From contig NZ_BMYF01000029.1 of assembly GCF_014652135.1 (NCBI RefSeq), forward strand, positions 437 through 37,410: a DNA stretch of 36,974 nt. Reading direction: 5' to 3'. Positions 33,254 through 36,974 of the stretch are shown in pieces. Under the pieces are notes generated by a model. The model ran no database searches. It had not been told where the DNA came from and saw only the letters and a list, made by a program, of their open reading frames with translations. A program made the position numbers and the translations under genes. Each line of letters starts with the position of its first letter. The first letter of the stretch is position 1. This stretch comes from Mongoliitalea lutea (GTDB taxonomy: Bacteria; Bacteroidota; Bacteroidia; Cytophagales; Cyclobacteriaceae).

Positions 33254-33892
33254 TTACTTCTTGATAGGTACCGCTGGATTCCCAAATACGGTTTCGTTGT
33301 CTTTCACGTCGGAGATAACCACCGAACCTGCACCGATTCGCGCATTTTTCCCGATAGTCAGTCCTGCTACAATGGTCACGCCACTTCCAACAAAGGCCCC
33401 TTCTTTTAGGGTAACGCCTGCATTGACAATAGAGCCAGCACCTACTTGTACAAAATCTTCCACTTGGCAGGTATGGTCAATAATCGCTCCTGTGTGGAAA
33501 ATGCAATGACTCCCAACAGTACTTCCAGCACCAACAGTCACCTGTGCATTGATGAAGTTCCCATGACCAATACTGGCATCAGTAGATATATAAGCACGAT
33601 CGTGGATAGCATTGATGGGTTGCACTTTTCGGCGCTCGTTCAGCAATTTGACCAAAAACTGTCGGTACTTGTTGTCGTCTACGGCGACGAAAGCCTCGCA
33701 TTTTTTACCGATCAACTTGAGGAAACCATCATCTTCGGGATGACCTAATACAGGCACTACGTTGATTTCTGTGCCGTGAAGGCTTGCCTCTTCCTCCAAA
33801 AAGCCATATACAATGACTTTGTTGCTATTGAAAATTTCCAATGCGGGATGAGCAATTCCTTTGGCTCCGAAAATTATTACTGGTTTTTCCAT
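33254..33892 (-). CDS. PglD/NeuD-like acyltransferase
   Basis: A 212-residue sugar O/N-acyltransferase of the left-handed beta-helix class. The N-terminal Rossmann-like domain (MEKPVIIFGAKGIAHPALEIF, then VYGFLEEE) binds the sugar nucleotide. From about residue 100 a hexapeptide-repeat helix follows (AYISTDASIGHGNFINAQVTVGAGSTVGSHCIFHTGAIIDHTCQVED), ending IGAGSVVISDVKDNETVFGNPAVPIKK. The catalytic His is probably in IDHTC. The ATG at 33892 is preferred over an upstream TTG because the predicted promoter gives a start near 33906. No glycan-synthesis genes adjoin it, so the acceptor is unknown. Confidence 0.88.
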   Translation of the reverse strand: MEKPVIIFGAKGIAHPALEIFNSNKVIVYGFLEEEASLHGTEINVVPVLGHPEDDGFLKLIGKKCEAFVAVDDNKYRQFLVKLLNERRKVQPINAIHDRAYISTDASIGHGNFINAQVTVGAGSTVGSHCIFHTGAIIDHTCQVEDFVQVGAGSIVNAGVTLKEGAFVGSGVTIVAGLTIGKNARIGAGSVVISDVKDNETVFGNPAVPIKK

Positions 33893-33911
33893 GTTTGCGT
33901 AAATCAACTCG

Positions 33912-33943
33912 CAAAATTAGGTCAATCCCATCTCTTAACCAAA
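33912..33943 (-). promoter_or_regulatory. Predicted promoter of the PglD-like gene
   Basis: The minus strand carries TAATTTTG (33919-33912), a full -7 match, and TTTG (33943-33940) 20 bp upstream. The -33 element lies inside the last codons of the DUF2851 gene. Confidence 0.65.
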
Positions 33944-35263
33944 TTTCCTTTTTTTTTCTGGCCTGCCCATTTTTTGGGGCTTGATGATGTTTTGTCCAAT
34001 CTTGCAGTCGAGGCATTTTTTTTGGGAACAGTAGTTATGGAAAAGTCCCAACATTCCCTGCGAATCGAATGCATGCTGCACGGGCCAGTTGACTGCTTTG
34101 AATTTTCGAAGGATGTAATTGTTTTCTGCCGGTATGGTTTGCAGGAAATCTATGCATTTTTCTTTCCATTCGGGTTCCTGAAGGTACTTTCCGTAGGTAT
34201 ACCAAAGAGGAACAACAAAATTGATGGCCAAATGGAATAAGCTATCTTTGCTGAGCCCTTTTGTGGTGGTTTTTTCTGCTTTTTTAGCAAAGCGATAATG
34301 TTCTTGCCAATACGAAGGGAGATTGATGGCAAAAATCTTTTTGAAGTTTTGAAAGTTGTCCAACTCGTGGAGGACTGTTGAAAATAGATTAGGGTTTTGA
34401 CGCAATACCTGAACCAGCTGAGCGAGACGGATGCATGGGAAGTTGCTTGGACGCACCCCCATCATTTTCCATTCGTGCGCATGACAGGCAAACTTGAGAC
34501 CAAATTTTTGTCGCTGAAAAAGGTACTCTTGATGTAAATCAAGCACATACTCATCTGAAGTTTCACCCTCTAGTAAACCTGCCTGACCGAAAAGAATGGC
34601 CTCCAAACTTCGTTGCTGAAAGCTTAAGCGCTGCAAGACCTTGTAAGGTACACTACTGCCAACTTTACCCATGGGGATTGCATTGGTTTTAAAGCCGAAG
34701 CATTGAAATAGCCAACGATAGGCAGTTTCTTCCCAGTCATTATTCGTCTGTGCTAAACTATCTAAAATTAGGATTGACTTTTTTTCCAAGCGCTCCACCA
34801 AGGCTTTTTCAATCATGGAAAATTTAAGGATATCGGGGACATCAGGTAGTTCATCTGCGCAAAGTAATTCGGAAGACTTGGTGATTAACCGCTCGTAGTT
34901 TCTCAACACATCCAAAAACACCCGTCCCTTCAATTCCAAAGTAGGAAGGATTGTCTGGTCTTGCCGCAGCATTTCTTTGTCATGTTGCCAAACTACATGC
35001 AGGATGACCGAATTGTAGCGGGAGTCCTCTTGGTGTTCGTGCTGATTCCATTCGGAGGCGTACTTGTGGATTTCCACATGTCCATGGTATTCGAGCTTGC
35101 CGATTTTGATATGGGCTTCCAAGAAATCAGGACCTTCGTGAAAATTATGAAAACCTATTTTTTTGATTTCTATCCGCTCTCCTGTGGTGGTCTCTAAACT
35201 GTTTTTATCGAAGTACTGATACTTCCAGATAGTTTGTAAAAAATCCTCGTTGAAGTTGGCCAT
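33935..35263 (-). CDS. DUF2851 family protein
   Basis: A 442-residue soluble protein of the Bacteroidota family DUF2851, of unknown function. The N-terminal signature MANFNEDFLQTIWKYQYFD leads to NFHEGPDFLEAHIKIGKLEYHGHVEIHKYASEWNQHEHQEDSRYNSVILHVVWQHD (about 40-95). This is the most conserved part and has a His-rich strand pattern (GHVEIH, W..H..D..Y..VILHVV) that could bind a metal or nucleic acid. The C-terminus has a Cys cluster, HNYCSQKKCLDCKIG, spaced C-x4-C-x2-C, after which comes a basic tail. No export signal is seen. It lies between pyrF, which has its own terminator, and the PglD-like gene. The catalytic role is unknown. Confidence 0.9.
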   Translation of the reverse strand: MANFNEDFLQTIWKYQYFDKNSLETTTGERIEIKKIGFHNFHEGPDFLEAHIKIGKLEYHGHVEIHKYASEWNQHEHQEDSRYNSVILHVVWQHDKEMLRQDQTILPTLELKGRVFLDVLRNYERLITKSSELLCADELPDVPDILKFSMIEKALVERLEKKSILILDSLAQTNNDWEETAYRWLFQCFGFKTNAIPMGKVGSSVPYKVLQRLSFQQRSLEAILFGQAGLLEGETSDEYVLDLHQEYLFQRQKFGLKFACHAHEWKMMGVRPSNFPCIRLAQLVQVLRQNPNLFSTVLHELDNFQNFKKIFAINLPSYWQEHYRFAKKAEKTTTKGLSKDSLFHLAINFVVPLWYTYGKYLQEPEWKEKCIDFLQTIPAENNYILRKFKAVNWPVQHAFDSQGMLGLFHNYCSQKKCLDCKIGQNIIKPQKMGRPEKKRKFG

Positions 35264-35393
35264 GGTTGTAGGGGTTTATCCGATGTACAGGTTTAGCCAC
35301 AATCCAACTTTTTCAAAGATTCAAACGTTGGAAGAGTTTTCTTTGACACCCGAACATCCGTTGTTGATACCTAAAAATAATCAAGCCTATAAA

Positions 35394-35432
35394 AATAAAG
35401 AAGCCTTTGGAAGCACATACCCCTCCAAAGGC
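35394..35432 (-). terminator. Intrinsic terminator after pyrF
   Basis: A 9-bp perfect stem, GCCTTTGGA (35432-35424 on the minus strand) with TCCAAAGGC (35411-35403), has a 12-base loop. The T-rich stretch TTCTTTATTTTTA follows. It lies 22 bases after the pyrF stop. Confidence 0.8.
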
Positions 35433-35454
35433 CCAACTTAAGTACTTAATTTTA

Positions 35455-36270
35455 TCAGAGGTAGTGATCCAGCAGTTTTTTCATCTCTTCCTGCAACTTT
35501 TGGGCTTCCATTCGGGCTGTTTTTGCAAAGTTTTCAGAGCTGTCTGCATAGATGATTCCCCGAGAGCTATTGACCAATAAGCCACATTGCTCGTTCATTC
35601 CAAACTTGGCTACATCTTCCAAGCTTCCTCCCTGTGCGCCAACGCCAGGTACCAAAAAGAAGTGTTCGGGTGCCAGGCTTCTAACTTCTGCTATCTTCTC
35701 TCCCCGGGTAGCACCTACCACATACATCAGATTGTCAGGAGTACCCCATGTTTGACTTTTTTCCAACACATGGTGGAAATAAGGTCTGCCATCCGAAGCT
35801 GTTAATGTTTGAAAGTCCTGACTCCCTTGATTGGAAGTCAAGGCTAGGAGGATTACCCATTTGCCTTCAAATTCCAAAAACGGACTTACGCTATCCACGC
35901 CCATATAAGGTGCAACGGTGATCGAGTTAAAATCCATGGTATCAAAGAAAGCTCGGGCATACAATGCGGAAGTATTGCCTATATCTCCTCGCTTGGCATC
36001 TGCCACCGTAAAGATATTTTTTGGGATATACTCCAGTGTTTTGTGTAGTGACTCCCAACCTTTAGCACCTAAGGACTCATAAAAAGCGATATTAGGTTTG
36101 TAAGCCACTGCTACATCCGCCGTTGCATCAATGATCTGCTTGTTGAATTCAAAGATTGGATCTGCGGCTTTGAGTAAGTGTTGGGGAATTTTCTGAATAT
36201 CTGTATCTAGCCCAACACATAAGAAAGAAGCTTTCTGTTGGATTTGCTGGAAAATTTCTTGGCGGGTCAT
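35455..36270 (-). CDS. pyrF: Orotidine 5'-phosphate decarboxylase, type 2
   Basis: The last step of de novo UMP synthesis, decarboxylation of OMP. The 271 residues fit the longer type 2 subfamily rather than the about 230-residue E. coli type. The catalytic motif is [10 protein letters not shown] at 91-100 with D91, K93 and D96. The opening [16 protein letters not shown] (18-33) and [19 protein letters not shown] (53-71) are family strands. The phosphate-binding end is [10 protein letters not shown], then [12 protein letters not shown] near 230-245. The gene has its own -7 element upstream and terminator downstream. Confidence 0.96.
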   Translation of the reverse strand: MTRQEIFQQIQQKASFLCVGLDTDIQKIPQHLLKAADPIFEFNKQIIDATADVAVAYKPNIAFYESLGAKGWESLHKTLEYIPKNIFTVADAKRGDIGNTSALYARAFFDTMDFNSITVAPYMGVDSVSPFLEFEGKWVILLALTSNQGSQDFQTLTASDGRPYFHHVLEKSQTWGTPDNLMYVVGATRGEKIAEVRSLAPEHFFLVPGVGAQGGSLEDVAKFGMNEQCGLLVNSSRGIIYADSSENFAKTARMEAQKLQEEMKKLLDHYL

Positions 36271-36598
36271 GGGTTACTGGATTTTGTCAAAAGTAAAATA
36301 AATTTCTCGCGGATAAAACGGATTTGACAGATTTGGCAGAGATTGAAATATATGAGTGCTCGAGGAATGCGCTGAATACGCGGAAAAATACCTCCCATGC
36401 ACTAAGGAAAAATCGAATTATTAAAACTTCGGAGGCAGTCCGTATGAGACCGTAATAGTTAAAAAAATACAGTTATCATAATTTTTACTAGGGCAGGAGT
36501 GGGCTGCACTTTGCTTTGTTTTTAACAAACTAAAAAACGATGTCAGAAAAATCGACAATAAGCATACTATTTAAATTATAGATGTTAATTTGGCTGTA
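36271..36598. other. Gene-free intergenic DNA upstream of pyrF
   Basis: No coding frame is visible. A minus-strand -7 element for pyrF is at 36288-36295. The stretch 36300-36400 has degenerate phrases (CGCGGATAAAACGGATTTG, CGCTGAATACGCGGAA) of the kind also seen at 160-260. A small palindrome TTTGTT-TTT-AACAAA lies at 36515-36529. I see no RNA gene. Confidence 0.45.
36288..36295 (-). promoter_or_regulatory. Predicted pyrF promoter, -7 element
   Basis: The minus strand reads TACTTTTG, a full TAnnTTTG match, ending 18 bases before the pyrF ATG at 36270. The expected leader is about 12 bases. No clear -33 element is visible. Confidence 0.55.
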
Positions 36599-36650
36599 GC
36601 AATCTATAGCGCTATTTATTCCAAATGGCATACATAGCGCTATAGATTGC
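36599..36650. repeat. Perfect 17-bp inverted repeat with nested palindromes
   Basis: GCAATCTATAGCGCTAT (36599-36615) is the exact reverse complement of ATAGCGCTATAGATTGC (36634-36650), separated by 18 bases. Each arm contains the 10-bp palindrome ATAGCGCTAT (36606-36615 and 36634-36643). The element can therefore form one long hairpin or be read as two direct copies of a dyad. It lies 100 bases before the toxin gene. Its function is unknown. Confidence 0.8.
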
Positions 36651-36699
36651 GTGAAGCGAAACGTTATGTATCAGCATTAAAAAACTCACGAACAAAATT

Positions 36700-36747
36700 A
36701 GTTTCCTAAAAAAGAAACTTTTATATTTGAAGTTCTAAAGGGAACTT
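36700..36747 (+). promoter_or_regulatory. Two inverted repeats flanking the toxin-gene promoter
   Basis: AGTTTC-N8-GAAACT (36700-36719) and AAGTTC-N6-GAACTT (36730-36747) flank the -7 element TATATTTG (36722-36729). The half-sites resemble one another. Such paired dyads around a promoter are the usual arrangement of an autoregulated toxin-antitoxin operator; that role is inferred. Confidence 0.5.
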
Positions 36748-36749
36748 GA

Positions 36750-36974
36750 ATGGATAATTATAAATTCAGGGTAGAATTTTTGGAAGATGCAAAGCAATTC
36801 CTTGATGAACTTGACGAGAAGGCAAGGGAGAAAATTTTTTACAATATTTGGAAGGCCAGCATTACGAATGACCGAGAACTTTTTAAAAAACTTCAGGATG
36901 AAGTTTGGGAGTTTAGAACCAAGTTCAGTAAAACGTATTATCGGCTATTTGCTTTTTGGGATAAAACAGCCAAG
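36750..36974 (+). CDS. RelE/HigB-like toxin, C-terminus cut by window end
   Basis: 75 codons are visible from the ATG at 36750 to the window edge, with no stop. The translation, MDNYKFRVEFLEDAKQFLDE and onward, continues with REKIFYNIWKASITNDRELF. It then runs KKLQDEVWEFRTKFSKTYYR into LFAFWDKTAK. This matches the Gp49-like/HigB branch of RelE toxins, mRNA-cleaving ribosome-dependent RNases. The conserved core is D-E-(I/V)-W-E-F-R then Y-Y-R-L-F-A-F-W. Full proteins of this kind have about 105-120 residues, so roughly 35 are missing. In higBA operons the antitoxin, an HTH protein, follows the toxin and would lie just outside. The promoter and paired dyads sit directly upstream. Confidence 0.82.
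   Translation, partial: MDNYKFRVEFLEDAKQFLDELDEKAREKIFYNIWKASITNDRELFKKLQDEVWEFRTKFSKTYYRLFAFWDKTAK

Noticed and set aside
33776-34240. 154-codon plus-strand frame
   Set aside because: It lies antisense to the start of the PglD-like gene and the end of the DUF2851 gene, both well supported; its translation has no family character.
36599-36680. Integron attC-like site, suggested by the inverted repeat and the downstream GCGAAACGTTATGT next to a toxin gene
   Set aside because: The outer core boxes do not pair: there is GTTAT on the right but no matching ATAAC at the left end, and no integrase or second cassette is visible. Kept as an unexplained inverted repeat.

Overview
The window looks like chromosome of a member of the Bacteroidota, most likely Cytophagales/Cyclobacteriaceae (Algoriphagus-like). 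That placement is inferred from several signs. Promoters have the Bacteroidota form (TTTG, about 19-22 bp, then TAnnTTTG). Almost no start codon has a Shine-Dalgarno sequence. Several lineage-typical proteins are present: a long NusB, DUF1573 and DUF2851 proteins, a CarboxypepD_reg/TonB-type receptor and an outer-membrane beta-barrel protein. I see no rRNA, tRNA, CRISPR array, insertion sequence or prophage.

Layout. 1-455 is repeat-rich intergenic DNA. 456-6302 holds serS, a secreted GDSL hydrolase, a propeller-like lipoprotein, a small membrane protein, an M14 metallopeptidase and rpsU. 6443-8216 is atpD-atpC on the minus strand, separate from the other ATP synthase genes. 8675-15817 is a six-gene heme-acquisition operon on the plus strand: a surface heme-binding lipoprotein (HmuY), a TonB-dependent heme receptor (HmuR), a periplasmic binding lipoprotein (HmuT), a permease (HmuU), an ATPase (HmuV) and a cytoplasmic HemS-type heme protein. 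It starts at a promoter covered by two copies of an AT-rich palindromic operator. A third copy sits on the start codon of the receptor gene.

15878-17668 holds an NlpC/P60 lipoprotein, a TPR lipoprotein and an 80-residue unknown. 17652-21633 is a tight minus-strand operon, nusB-ytxH-DUF1573-yajC-ybbR-coaE. Next come leucine dehydrogenase, an MdlA-like ABC exporter half, two unknown genes in a divergent pair, an ABC-F ATPase, an AlkD-type DNA glycosylase and a large outer-membrane beta-barrel protein. 31361-36270 is a minus-strand block: pyrF, DUF2851, a PglD/NeuD-like acyltransferase, trhO and a uridine-phosphorylase-like enzyme.

The right edge (36271-36974) is accessory in character. It has 480 bp without a gene, a perfect 17-bp inverted repeat with nested palindromes, and a promoter wrapped in paired inverted repeats. 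It ends in a RelE/HigB-like toxin gene cut by the window end.

Most of the window is core chromosome. The best places for a second look are the heme operon's three-site operator, the rpsU leader with a full-strength Shine-Dalgarno in a genome that otherwise avoids them, and the structured leader of the toxin gene. I did not find a clearly new multi-gene system.
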